Source: Hevea brasiliensis
Taxonomy: Eukaryota; Streptophyta; Magnoliopsida; Malpighiales; Euphorbiaceae
Direction: 5' to 3'
NCBI RefSeq assembly: GCF_030052815.1
Contig: NC_079496.1
Coordinates: forward strand, 67,259,652 to 67,323,651
DNA: 64,000 nucleotides
The notes beneath the pieces are model-generated. The model searched no databases. It had not been told where the DNA came from and saw only the letters and a program-made list of their open reading frames with translations. Below are positions 37,672 to 49,358 of this stretch, piece after piece. The stretch's first letter is position 1. Each line of letters opens with the position of its first letter. Position numbers and translations under genes: made by a program.

Positions 37672-40600
37672 ATGGATACCTCCAGGAGTTGGATGTATGC
37701 TAGGAAGCTTCCAAATGGACTATTGAATCTAGAGTTTCTTAGTGGGTTGGAAGCATTTATCAATTTTGCTTGTAGTAAGCCAGAATTTATGGATGGGAGT
37801 AAAATAAGATATCCGCGTGCAAAGTGCATAAATCAAAAGTACCTACTTGTGGATGATGTCAAATTTCATCTTGTTAGTAAGGGGTTTAGACCTAACTATC
37901 TAAAATGGACTGCACATGGTGAATCGTTGAGTTCTTCAACGTATGCCATTGAGGTCAATGTTCCAAGGCAAGAACATTTCTATGGTGACACTAACCCATA
38001 CCGTAATATGGTGTTTGATGTTGCTGGTCCCCATTTTCAAAATGCTACGGCGGATGTTCCTTCACTAGATAATGAAGTTGATAATACGGAAGAACTGCCA
38101 AATCCAAAATCGAAAAAATTTTATGATATGCTAAAAGCAACTGAAGAGGAATTGTGGCCTGGTTGTGAGAGACATTCACAATTATCTGTCGTAGCTCGAA
38201 TGCTGCATATTAAGTCAGAAAATCACTTGTCTGAGAAATGCTATGACCATATTGTGAATTTTGTGAGGGAAGTATTACCAGATGAAAATAAGTTTGTTGA
38301 CAGTTTTTACAATACAAAGAAGCTTATACGGGGATTGGGTCTACCTATGGAAAAAATTGACTGTTACAAGCTTAGTTGCATGATAAATTGGGGAAATGAT
38401 AATATTTTTACTGAATGCAAATTTTGTGGGCTGCTAAGATACAAGCCTTGAAGAGGATCAAGTAAGGCAAATGTAGCATGGAAGAGGATGTATTATTTTC
38501 CTTTAACACCAAAGCTTCAGAGACTCTATGCTTTTGAGGAAACAGTTACAAAAATACGATGGCATGCTGAGCATAACATGGAAGATGATGTCATGTGTCA
38601 TCCATCTTATTCTGAGGCATGGAAGCACTTTAACCGCACCCACCCAATGTTTGTAGCTGAAATTCGAAATGTTAGGCTGGGATTGTGTACTGATGGATTT
38701 CAACCATTTGGACAATTAGGACAACAATACTCGTGTTGGCTAGTGATAATTACCCCATATAACTTACTACCCGGTATGTGCATGAAGGAGCTGTATTTAT
38801 TTTTATCGATAATAGTACCTGGGCCACAGAATCCCAAGCATCGATTAGATGTCAATTTGCAACCATTAATTATTGAATTAACTCAATTATGGCATGTAGG
38901 TGTGCAGACATATGATGTATCTAAAAACCAAAATTTCCTAATGTATGCTACTCTTATGTGGACAATTAGTGATTTCCCTGCTTATTCAATGTTGTCCGGG
39001 TGGAGCACTACTAGGAGATTAGCATGTCCATATTGTATGGATTATCCAGATGCATTTTCGTTGAGTCACGGAGGGAAAATTAGTTGGTTTGATAATCACC
39101 ATAAGTTTCTTCCACAAAACCATCCATTTAGACAAAACAGAGTAAATTTCCTTAAAGGAAAAACATGCACAAATGAGTCGCCTCCAATTCTAAGCAGTGA
39201 AGATACTTTTTTACAGATAGAGGATTTAGGACTTAGGAGGGTAACAGATAGTGATGGTGAAGCCATCAAAGCTGCCATAGCCAGAAACACTGGTTGGCGA
39301 AAAACGAGCATATTTTGGGATTTACCATATTGGTCTTCCAATCTCATTCGACATAACTTAGATGTCATGCACATCGAGAAAAATATCTTTGAGAATACTT
39401 TTAACACGATGATGAATATTGAAGGGAAAACAAAGGATAATGGAAAAGCAAGAGAAGATATGACACATTTATGTCGTAGAAAAGAGTTAGAGAAGGATGT
39501 GCGAACGGGTAAATACCCTAAGGCTTGCTATACTCTTGATAAATAGCAAAAGTAGAAATTATGTGAATGGGTGAAGAGGCTTAAGTTTCCAGACGGCTAT
39601 GTGTCCAACATGGGAAGGTGTGTTGACATGCAGAAGTACAAGCTTTTTGGTATGAAAAGCCACGATTGTCATGTGTTTATGCTGAGATTATTACCAATTG
39701 CATTTCGTGAGTTCCTTCCAAATACAGTTTGGCAAGCATTGACTGAGTTGAGCTTGTTTTTAAAAAATCTTACTGCTACAAATATTAAGGTGCAAGATAT
39801 GGAACGTCTGGAAGCAGAAATTCCCATTATTATTTGCAAGTTAGAGCGTATATTTCCTCCTACCTTCTTTGACTCAATGGAACATATTCCCATTTATTTG
39901 CCATATGAGGCAAAAATTGCAGAACCGGTACAATATCGATGGATGTATCCTTTTAAGAGGTAATAAAGAATCGTTTTTTTCTTTTTATGTTATAAAATTC
40001 ATCATAAACTTTCCCTAACTCATTTGAATATGGTGTTTTATATTTTTAGCTTTTTGGGACACCTGAAGAAAAATGTAAAGAACAAAGCAAAAGTAGAAGG
40101 TTAAATATGTAATGCATACTTAGTTGAAGAGGCATCTAATTTTTGTGCGCATTATTTTGTGTCTCATGTCATAACGTGGGATCGACAAGTTCCCCGTAAT
40201 GATGATGGTGGGGACAATGATGAAATAGAAGAAAATTTATCAATATTCAAGTATCCTGGTCGACCATATGGTAGAGCTAAAACAAGATGGTTAGGAGATG
40301 ATGAATATAAGACTGCCCATATACATGTCCTTCTAAATTGCCTTGAAATTGACATATATTTGAAGGAAGTTTATAAAAACCCTAGCATATAAGTTAAATA
40401 TCTTAAAAGTCATTTGTGAATTTGCCTTTTCCACTGATAATCACCCAATATATTTATGTGTAGGATGTTCCAGACTGAACTGCAACAGACGTCACATAAT
40501 ATCAGTGATGCAGAAGTTAATGAATTAATAGAATAAAAATTTTCATATTGGTTCAAATCTCATGTAAGTCTAGATTTATATAAACCATTCAACCGTCTAA

Positions 40601-41398
40601 ATGTAATTAGTAACATATTTATGACAACAAGGTTTTAAATTCTCTTCAACTTATTAGGCAAGGAGTGCAAACATTGACAATAAATTTATTAAGGATTTAG
40701 CAGAGGAACCATTGAAAAGTGTGATATCATATCCTGTGTATTTCATAAATGGATATAGATTTTACACAATCAATCATGGCGTTAATCGATCCATGATGAA
40801 TAGTGGAGTTTGCATTAGGGGATCAATATATGGTGACACCACTGATGATTACTACGGTCTCTTGAAAGAGGTAATTCAACTAGAGTACCCTGCATTACCA
40901 ATAAAGAGAGTTGTTCTCTTCAAGTGTGAATGGTTTGATATAACTCCAAATGTGGGTATTAAGGTCCACAAACACTATAACTTGGTGGACATCAATCACA
41001 GAAAAAGAATGAATAAATATGAACCATTCATACTTGCTTCACAAGCAGAACAAGTGGTTTACATCCCTTATCCGAGCTTGAGACGATACGAGGCTGACTA
41101 GTATGCAGTGTGTAAAGTGAAGCCTAGGGCCATGGTCGTCATGCCTCAAATAAATGTAACAGAGCCAATACTTGACCAAGCATTCCAAAATGAGGCAGTA
41201 CAAGTGTTACAAATTGATACAGAAGTTGTAAATGAACAGATTGGACCCTTAGATGATCCAAGCGGTGAACCACTAGAGCTTGCATCTGTTGAAGAAGAGG
41301 AACAACCGGACAAAGAAGTTTTATTTTCATCACTAGAAAGTGAAGAAGAAGATGAAGATGAAATTCATGTAAATGATGATGATAGTGATAGTGAATAA
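37672..41398 (+). pseudogene. CACTA tnp2-type transposase (TNPD-like), spliced, with several stops
   Basis: The ATG at 37672 starts a transposase-associated N-terminal domain (MDTSRSWMYARKLPN). The tnp2 transposase core (about 38488-39400), a DUF4218-type domain (39571-40380) and a DUF4216-type domain (40712-41120) follow, and the protein ends in an acidic Glu/Asp tail to 41398. The first exon keeps one frame to about 39959, broken by stops at 38449, 39544 and 39553. Likely introns follow: donor GTAATA at 39961, acceptor near 40050, then acceptors TTATGTGTAG near 40463 and TTATTAG near 40658. Further stops include TAA soon after the second exon starts and TAG at 41099, where the family has Trp. 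The role is cleavage and joining at the CACTA termini. The domain order and coverage are complete, so decay is recent. Confidence 0.9.
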
Positions 41399-41726
41399 AT
41401 TCTATTGTACTATATAGATAAATTATTAATGTAGTTAATATTTTGTCATACTATTTTGGCAATGCATTTTGATTTACTAATATGTATATTGTAGCATTGT
41501 TAATTATGTTATTGTTTTATTTTCTATGAACAGTGAATTTGTATAAAGGAGATGCATATAATAGTTGTGAAGGCCAATATGGCAATGTTTTTTTATTGCA
41601 GGTTGTGTTGTTGAAATTTGAGGAAATTCAAATTTGAAGGGATACTCTACCTGATTTTCGGTGGAAAAGAGATTTTTTTTTTCTTTCAAATTAACATTTC
41701 TTCTCATGTTTATGCATTATACAGAT

Positions 41727-43464
41727 ATGGTGCGGGGTAGACATACTATTGTTGTTTCCCAAACACCATTTACTAATGAGGAAGGTGAGCCTTTGACACC
41801 TCATTCACAACAGTCAGTCCAAGCTGACACACATGTGGTTGGCCAAGAGGATACACCTACAGATGGCCAAGAGACTTTACCTGATAGTTCACAAGGTTCT
41901 CATCCTGAACCAGAATTGGAGATTGATTCAGCAGGGCGAATCCGCCTTAGAGTTGGAGAAGGAAACAAGTGAGTTAAATAACTAAATTCTACTTGGTTTA
42001 TAAATGAAATTGATACATGTGTTAACTTCCTATTCCTTATTTTCATGTCCAGGTTTTCTGTCGGATCTGCAGCAGCTCGAGTGATCATGAACTCCTTTAA
42101 GCAGCGGATACACCCTGCAGGTGTCATGTGGAAGACTGTTCCAAAAGAAACCAAGGACTTTTACTGATAAGAATTCAAGGTAACATCTATTTAAGTTTTT
42201 TTTTATATTATTTTCCATATTTTGAAATATAGAAATCATTAAAAAATTATATTATTTTATATTATAGAAAAAAATATTATTGGACTACTGCTGAGGAACT
42301 AGGGGTAAAGGGTTGTTGGCAAGCAAAGGCTGCTGAACGGTACAAGGACATGATATCTGATTTCAAGGCAAAGAGAAAAAAAGCCCCAATATGTTAGTGA
42401 AGAAGCATGGACTCGATTTGAGTAGCATTGGGAGGACCCTTCTGTCATTCGACGATCTAAGACTAATTCGAGAAACTGTCGTGGTGCTGTAGATGGTCTA
42501 GGGCCGTCCACCCACATAGGTGGATCTATATCATTTTAAGAATGGTCAGATAGAATGGTGAGCTTTTCATAATTAGATATTATATATTTAATTTTCATCT
42601 AAATTTAAATTTATTTTCCTATATACATATTTAGTTCATTAATTATTATATAATAAGCAAATATGATTATTGTTGATGGAATTGTCATTCAATAATTGTT
42701 TGGATTGTTCTGAGATTGAGTTATTATATATTTGTTGATTTCTGACAGGAAAAAATGTAAAAAATATAGGGGAAACTCTATCCATTTTTTTCAAAATAAA
42801 TTTTTTAGATTTATTACAGTTTATTCCTGATAACTATTTATTTATATGTTACAGGAGAAAGATTTGGGTCGAAGGCCCAACTGGTATGAGTTGTTTGTTC
42901 AAACTCATACTCGCAATCATGACAAAGAAATATTTGTGGATGAAAAGTTGAGGCAAATAAATGTAGGTGCTTAATTATTTTTTTCAAATAAATTAATTTT
43001 TCTATTATATAATATCATGAATTAATACAAATTTTTCTATTTTTTACATACAGGAAGCGATAGTGGCTAGAAGGGAAGAGCTCCAACAAACTACATCTGA
43101 CATCATCGATGAGAATCAAATTTATTTGGATGTTGTTGAGGCTGGCCAGAAGAGATGGATGGTGTTTGGGCTTGGATCATAATCATCTGTCATTTACCAT
43201 TCACATCGAGCATCTTCTTCTAGGGGGTCCTCATCACATGATCCTCAATTTGCTGTTTTACAACAAGAAGTAGAACATTTGAAAAAGCAACTTGAAGAAG
43301 AGAGGCAACAGAGGCAAGCAGAGAAACAAGCTATTACAGAGCAATTTGGGATACGTTTGGAAGACATGAGACAATCAATGTTGGAGGAGATGATGATATT
43401 AGTCAGAGGCTTACCGATATCTCTACCTCCAACTTCGCCTCCACCTGCACCAGATCAGGATTGA
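41727..43464 (+). pseudogene. CACTA second gene, TNPA-like / Transposase_24-type DNA-binding protein
   Basis: The likely start is the ATG at 41727 (MVRGRHTIVV). Exon 1 ends at the donor GTGAGT at 41969 and exon 2 starts at 42053. Further exons cover 42268-42540, about 42855-42960 and about 43054-43464, with acceptor-like TTTACATACAG before the last. Recognisable stretches include WKTVPKETKDFY, KKYYWTTAEELG and GRRPNWYELFVQTHT, the pattern of the plant Transposase_24 family, and a C-terminal coiled coil (EEERQQRQAEKQAI). Defects are two adjacent stops at about 42164, a frame slip in an A-run near 42382, and in-frame stops near 42420 and 43180. It sits 330 bp downstream of the transposase. In En/Spm the matching protein binds the subterminal repeats. 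Confidence 0.8.
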
Positions 43465-43576
43465 TGGTTTTGTATCTTAACTTTAACTTATTAAACTTTA
43501 ATATTTTTATATTATTGTTTAGTTTATATTTATTTTATAACATGTATGGAGTATTATTATTAATAATATTATTGGA

Positions 43577-43642
<66 letters not shown>
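43577..43642. repeat. (ATT)n microsatellite
   Basis: About 22 uninterrupted ATT units lie just after the second CACTA gene. An open frame encoding poly-Ile here is a by-product of the repeat. Confidence 0.95.
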
Positions 43643-43643
<1 letters not shown>

Positions 43644-43699
43644 TGCATTTGTTATGCATTATTTATTTTTAAGCCATTAATAATTAAAATTTAATGCAC

Positions 43700-44279
43700 A
43701 AAATTATTTTTAAAAAATTTTACCGATGAAACAATATGGTAGGTAAAAATTATTAAAATTATTAAAAAAAATTACCTACGAAAACTATTTCGTAGGCAAG
43801 TATTTTTTAAAAAATATTAAAAACTTACCAACGAAATAAAGTAGTAGGTAAATATTTTTAAAAAATATTAAAAAATTTACCTATGAAATAAAATGGTAGG
43901 TAAAATTTTTTAAAAATTATTACCAACCAAAAAATTGGTTGGTAATTCTTAGATTTCTAAATTCATTTTACCTACTATATTTCTTTTGTCAGTAATTAGG
44001 GACAAAAATTTTCATTGGTAAAATAGTTGATAATTCATTTTTAAGCCTACAACCCCCACGAAATTACCTACGAAAAAATCTTAATTTCGCTACAAAATTT
44101 TTGTCGGCATAATTACCTACGAATGCTTTGTCGTCGGTAAAATTACCTACGAATTCTATTTCATCGATAAAATTACCTATGGATTCTATTTCGTCTGTGA
44201 AAATCACCTACGCATAAATTTGTGGACGAAAAAAATTTTGTCGATAATCTTAATTACCTACGAAATAGAAGTAAATTTG
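43700..44279. repeat. Right subterminal repeat array of the CACTA element
   Basis: Words such as ATTACCTACGAA and GTCGGTAATT recur at short, irregular spacing up to the right terminal repeat. They are related to the words of the left array but more compact, so the two ends are not mirror images. Confidence 0.8.
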
Positions 44280-44318
44280 GTCGGTAATTTTTGTCGTTAT
44301 TTTTTTAATTTCTTGTAG
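44280..44318 (-). repeat. Right terminal inverted repeat of the CACTA element
   Basis: Read on the minus strand it is CTACAAGAAATT...ATTACCGAC, matching the left end. The outermost CA of CACTA is missing, or the last base is changed, since position 44320 is A where the left end predicts G. Confidence 0.88.
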
Positions 44319-44321
44319 TAA

Positions 44322-44836
44322 GTAGATATTAAAAAATACATATAATTATACATAATAAACTAGGTTTTATAGCATGAAATAGAAAAATAGAAAAGTTAAA
44401 TATTTAATCATATTGTGCTAGCAAACTTTTGATGAAATTTAGCCTATTTTATTTTTATAGAAAAAAAATTAAATAAACCTTTATATTTTCAATAGAGGAT
44501 TAAATAAACCCAAAATTAAATGTTGAGTTAAATAAAAAATAAACTTTTTTAATTAAGGTCAAATAATTCTCACTTAATTAAATATTATTTTTAAAAAAAT
44601 AAAATAATTTTTTTTTAATTTTTAAATATTAAAAATTATTTATTTTTAAATAAATAGAATTAATGAAAAATTAAATAACATAATAAATAAACAATAACTA
44701 TTTTTAAAATTTAAAATATAACATTAGTATTTTATTGTTAAAAATTAGAGAAAATAATATTTTAATTATTTTTTTTAAATTAGATTTGTTTGACTATATT
44801 TAAAAATTTCAGTTTTTATTTATTCAAATTTTGATT

Positions 44837-44893
<57 letters not shown>

Positions 44894-44998
44894 CTGCTAC
44901 GTTGACAACTTGTTGCTTAGACTTTATGTGATTTTTAGGATACGTAAGGTTAAGAATGGGATAAATAATAGTAATTCGTGATCCATTTCCATGTAACC
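44322..44998. other. AT-rich spacer with (AT)n tract
   Basis: This is low-complexity AT-rich DNA with an (AT)n microsatellite of about 24 units at 44841-44889. No gene is supported. Confidence 0.8.
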
Positions 44999-45827
44999 TA
45001 GGGGTGGTAACAGTTCAAGAACCACTGGTTACGGTTCCTGAACCACCGGTTACGGTTCCTGAACCACCGGTTACGGTTTAATGAAATTATAAACCTAAAC
45101 CAAACTGCCAGGGGACGGTTTGGAAGACGATTCCTGAACCGCCGGTTCCGGTTTGAGCCCCGATTTAAAACGGTTTGAAGGGCGGTTCGAAAAAGAACGG
45201 TTCAATACAGTTTGGAGGACGGTTTGGAAGCGGTTTAGGGATGGTTTAAGGGTAATTTAGACAAAAAAAAATTAGAGAAAAATTTTATTGATTCAAAATT
45301 TAAGTTATATTTATAAAAATATTTTAATTTTTCTTAGAAATCTTTCAATCAAAATAAAATAAGAAAAAAAAAGAAAGAAAATAATTTGGTTTTAAGAAAA
45401 ATTTAATAAATAAAGACTTGAACCTGATTAAAAAACTAGAGATGAAATTAATTTTTTTTTTAAAATTAGCAAAAAATGTATGAACTTAATTTTGCCTATA
45501 TATCCCTTTAGAATTTAGAGGAATAAAAATTTATAGTTCTATTACTTGGCTTTTTTAAAAAATTATATAATAATTGATAATTAAAAAGTATAAAAGAGAA
45601 AAAAAATTAAAATAGAGGGTACTGGAAATTTTATTGAGGATTTAAAGTAATAACAAAGTAATTGAGATAGTATTGAAAATTTCAGTAAGTATATAAAATA
45701 ATAAAGTAGGAAAATTGAGAGAGTATTAGAAATTAAAATGAGTGTAGAAAATAATTATTTAGAGAATTTGAGAAAAATTGAAAAAATATTAAGAATTGAA
45801 GAAAATGCAGAAAATAATTGTGTAGAG
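44999..45827. mobile_element. One end of a probable hAT-type element, interrupted by the Ogre element
   Basis: TAGGGGTGGTAA at 44999 resembles hAT terminal repeats. It is followed by a dense cluster of GGTTC/GAACC and CGGTTT words to about 45240, a subterminal pattern common in plant hAT elements, and then by AT-rich sequence. No transposase frame or second end is seen before 45828, where the LTR element starts. The other end may lie beyond the window. Classification is tentative. Confidence 0.45.
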
Positions 45828-46417
45828 TGTCGACATTATATTTTGGCCGATCCCTAAAATCAGTAGACTTTAAAACCGATTCCCAACACCAAGTCTCCAT
45901 ATCGCTCACTTCAATACCGATCTCTCTTCAAAGAGACCAAACCAATGCCAAGTCTCCATGTCGTCCAATTCATTACCAATTTCTCAAATCAATTATCAAG
46001 TCTTCTGGCCAGTCAATCACATTTCCGATCTCTCGTCAAACGAAATCAAACTAACATCAGGTCTTCGTGTCATCCAGTCCCATTTCCGATCTCCCTTTTT
46101 ATAAATTTTGTGGATAATCATTTAATAAAGTTAAGGTTTCAATCCGGTTTAATGGTGCTTCCGATCTTAAGTATTCAAATCAGGTTTCCAATCTTAATAA
46201 TCTTAAGTTCTACTCGGTTTTGTTCTCGGCTTAGGCCGATCTCATGCTTACAATGTTTTTCCGATCTCTCATACATAGATTAATAATCGCTTTTAAGTTT
46301 GGTGTTCTAATATGTTCAAACAATCAGATGCTTATACAACTTAGATACTTTCCGATCTCATCAAGTCATTGAACAAAAGAGAGAACTTCATTTCATTTGA
46401 AAGTAAAAAAATACAAG

Positions 46418-48253
46418 TCACTCGGCTGGAGGATCACCCCCAGCCTGTTCTACATTTCGCTCACCCTCTCTATCTCGCTTAACCTCCTCTTCGCTCTCCT
46501 CTTCGTCTTGGGGAGCCAGGTCCACCATCCAAGAAAAGTCCTCTTCAGGATAATGCTTCTTGAGCTCGGCCAAAAGATCCCCGTGGGCGTTCACATAAGC
46601 ACCGGCCTCCCTCATTACTGCCTCTTCTTCTTTCGCTCTAAGTTCTTTAGTGAGGCGAGCGACATCAGCAGCTCGGAGAGCTCGAGCTTCTTCAAGAGTA
46701 TGAGCCTGCTCGGCCAATTTATCCTTAGAGAATTTCATCTGCCCCTCAATTTCAGCTATATATTCCCGGGCGGATGAAAGTTGGGCTCGGGTGGAAGCTG
46801 CTTCCTGACCCACCTTCTGGATCTCCTGCCTCAAATGATGAGCCTTTTCCCTGATGATATGCTGGTTCACTAAGCTCTCCACGCTCAAGCTCATCGTTTG
46901 GGCCAGGAGATCATTAATGTTGCCCTGGGTCAGCCTGTGCCGATCCTCCTGGAGGCATATGGAAGCTCCCAGAACCTTTACCAAACCCGGATTCTCCCGA
47001 ACAGATCGGTTCTTCTCTAGGGAGTGAATCAGGACCTGAGCACCGCTGAAAAGGGTCCTCAAAGTAGGTTGGGAAGGACCCCCTTCCACACTCGAAGCAA
47101 CTGGTGGAGGTGGTGGCGGCTCTTCTTTTCGAGGAGGAGACCAAACCACTTCTATTTCTGGGATCGGTGGTCTCGAGGGTCGGGACGAGCCTCCCTGCAT
47201 CTCTCCTGGATCGTGCCTTGGTGTCTGTGAGGCCTCGGCACGCTTCATCTCACGCACTTTCTTGGAGACCTCCCTCTTACACTTTCGGCTCTCTTTAAAA
47301 GCCTCGCTGCCCGCTATACCTGCACAAAGAAAAGTCAGTGAGTTTGCTAAGGCCCAGAGATCAGAGATATAGAAAGTACCGAGGCCGAGGTCAGAGAGCT
47401 GAAGCCCGCGTTCTTCGCAGGTAACCAGCTGCATCATCCAATGGTGTAGTTCGGCCATCACCGCATCTAAACAGGAGAACTTCTGAGTGGCCACCTGATC
47501 TTTTAGCTCTATCACCATTGCGCCCTCTTCCCTACTCAGGGCGATGTGCTTCGAAAGTGTGGGCCCAGATGCAGCCAGCTACGTGGGAAACCCTCAAAAC
47601 CATTCGAAATCTTGCTCCTTAGAATAAAGAAGCAATTCTTCCAATTCTTCAGTGAGGAGGGCAGATCGGTAAAAAGCCCACAATGTGGTTTCGCCTGAAA
47701 GAACCACTACTCATCGTCCTTTTGACGAGTGAGCCTATGTAGCTCAGCGAACACCTTCGCCGTAGGATTGAGTCCCTTAGCTCGGCAGAGGGCTCTGAAG
47801 GCGACCAGGATTCGCCATGAGTTCGGATGTACTTAGGTATGCATACTTGGTGGAATCTCAGAACGTCCTTAAAGAAGTCATCAAGAGGAAACCACAGCCC
47901 GGCTTTTAATTGCTCTTCGTATATCATGATCACATCATTTTCTTCGAAGAAGTGATCGGCTCGGAGATCCCCATGACATCTGATAAGCTCGTATGAGTCG
48001 GTCTGAAGGTTGTATTCTTGGCTAATCGACTGCAGATTGGTTTCTTGAAGGATTGACGGCAGCTCATCCACGGGAAGGTTTTCTATCCCTGAGGAATGCA
48101 TTTGTCTTGAGGGTGCCGCTTGACCACGAGCTGAAACGGAGGTCGCAGGAGGTTCAGATCGCCCGCTTGGTCCGACCACTTCAACTTCATCTGACGACCA
48201 CAGACATGGATGGAAGGTGGGCTCGCTGCTCTCTGATCCTCGATGCCGCTCAT
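46418..48253 (-). pseudogene. Antisense gene in the LTR: gypsy-type-transposon-domain / coiled-coil protein
   Basis: The N-terminal part lies at 48253-47600. From the ATG at 48253 a frame slip leads into VEVVGPSGRSEPP, then AGLWFPLDDFFKDVLRF and, after another slip near 47815, ILVAFRALCRAKGLNPT. This pattern matches the plant 'putative gypsy type transposon' (Transposase_28-like) domain. A stop near 47710 and a slip near 47570 follow. The C-terminal part (366 codons from the ATG at 47518) is fully open and has a Pro-rich linker (EEPPPPPPVASS), a long coiled coil at about residues 210-320 and an acidic tail (DEEESEEEVKRD). A 60-nt in-frame intron may lie near 47320-47380. Extra antisense ORFs are known in the Tat lineage. 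The function is unknown. Confidence 0.75.
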
Positions 48254-48408
48254 TTTCAAAGAAAAGAGAGAAATTTAACTAAGAGAAAGATCAAAACCCT
48301 TATCGGAGTGTGATCGGTGTTGGAAGAACTTGAAGAAATGAGAGAATTTTGGAATAGCTCACGAGGTGCTGAAAATGACATAAGGGAGCAATTGGCTGAC
48401 CCTTCCCC

Positions 48409-48416
48409 TATTTATA
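48409..48416 (-). promoter_or_regulatory. TATA box for the antisense gene
   Basis: On the minus strand the sequence is TATAAATAGGGG, about 155 bases upstream of the antisense ATG at 48253. Position and sequence suit an RNA polymerase II core promoter. No transcript evidence is available. Confidence 0.55.
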
Positions 48417-48840
48417 CCTGTCTGAGCATTCAATGCTCACGGTGTCCCAAGCGGCGCATCGATTAGCGAAATTCGCCAGCTTTTCTGACACGTTGCAAGA
48501 ACATTTCAGAAACTCCATAAATAAATAAAGGGAGATCGGCTGGTTAAAGATCGAAGGATTAAGTAAGATGTTTAGAATTACAGATCAGCCTAAGGCTATT
48601 CAGTTAGGAATTAGATCAGATACGCATATTAGAGATCGAAAAATAACCAATGCAATAATAATAAAATGATAATTGTCAAAATAAAATTTCATTTCCAAAA
48701 GGTCAGATTACATCATTTGGGCGATCTCAAGAGATCGGATTACATTAAAGGCCAGATTACATCATTTGGGCGATCTCTAGAGATCGACAGTACATCCTAC
48801 CTAGTAAAGACCTATGTCAAAGCCTAGTCTCGTGGCTGAA

Positions 48841-49254
48841 TCAAAAGATGTGTTTGATCAGAAAACTAGCCATCGACATCGGACAGATGTACAGCTCAGA
48901 TGGAGTGACTATGACTCTCATGATAATGAGAGGAGTCCTCGTCGATGTCATCGACCAGAATAGAGCCGCAGTCGGGATGCCCGATGTAGTGAGGAGCCAA
49001 ATGAACTTCAAGAGATAGTCACCGATGTTAAGAGGGAAATTAGCAGTCTTCTCACCCGAAGTCGATTCACCGATTATATCGGTAGATCGACTCGAGATCG
49101 GTGCGATCGATGTTTTCGATCTTGATCGGTAAATTAGTCCGGTTCTCTCACTGTCATCAAATAAGGTTATCATGATTTTCCGATCACCGGGGTCATAAAT
49201 TTTCAGTTGGGGAGCTAAGAGAATAGTCGAAAAAAGATCAAAAGCAGTCACCAT
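48841..49254 (-). CDS. Second antisense ORF in the LTR, 137 codons, unknown function
   Basis: An intact frame runs from the ATG at 49254 (context [22 protein letters not shown]) to TGA at 48841. The product is Ser/Thr- and Ile-rich and includes [18 protein letters not shown] and [20 protein letters not shown] do not recognise a family. A minus-strand TATATATA tract lies about 90 bases upstream of the ATG. It lies head-to-tail upstream of the larger antisense gene. It could be an independent short gene or an upstream exon. An open frame of this length could also arise by chance. Confidence 0.4.
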   Translation of the reverse strand: MVTAFDLFSTILLAPQLKIYDPGDRKIMITLFDDSERTGLIYRSRSKTSIAPISSRSTDIIGESTSGEKTANFPLNIGDYLLKFIWLLTTSGIPTAALFWSMTSTRTPLIIMRVIVTPSELYICPMSMASFLIKHIF

Positions 49255-49344
49255 GGCCAGAATGTTACCGGAGAAATTTGAACGGAAAAAGAGAGAAATG
49301 GAAGGAGGAAGGAATGAAATGTGGGAGAAATTCCCCGATTGAGG

Positions 49345-49358
49345 TATATATATATATA
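49345..49358 (-). promoter_or_regulatory. Possible TATA tract for the second antisense ORF
   Basis: A TATATATATATATA run lies 91 bases upstream of the ATG at 49254 on the minus strand. It may equally be a plain (TA)n tract. Confidence 0.35.

Larger units (their letters stand above)
33251..44321 (+). mobile_element. CACTA (En/Spm-type) DNA transposon, near full length
   Basis: The left end is CACTACAAGAAA at 33254, and the right end at 44318 is the inverted copy, lacking the outermost two bases. With that reading, TAA flanks both sides (33251-33253 and 44319-44321) as the three-base target duplication. Alternatively, the right terminal base is mutated and the target copy is lost. Inside are subterminal repeat arrays at both ends, a leader with an intron, a tnp2-type transposase gene and a TNPA-like gene, both on the plus strand. 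At about 11.07 kb it is of usual size for an autonomous plant CACTA, but both genes have stops, so this copy should be dead. Confidence 0.93.

Noticed and set aside
43461..43694. Open frame encoding a long poly-isoleucine stretch
   Set aside because: It is produced by the (ATT)n microsatellite.
46397..46777. Plus-strand frames opposite the antisense LTR gene (also 47024-47298 and 48053-48313)
   Set aside because: They are shadows of the antisense gene, which has the protein-like composition and recognisable domain.
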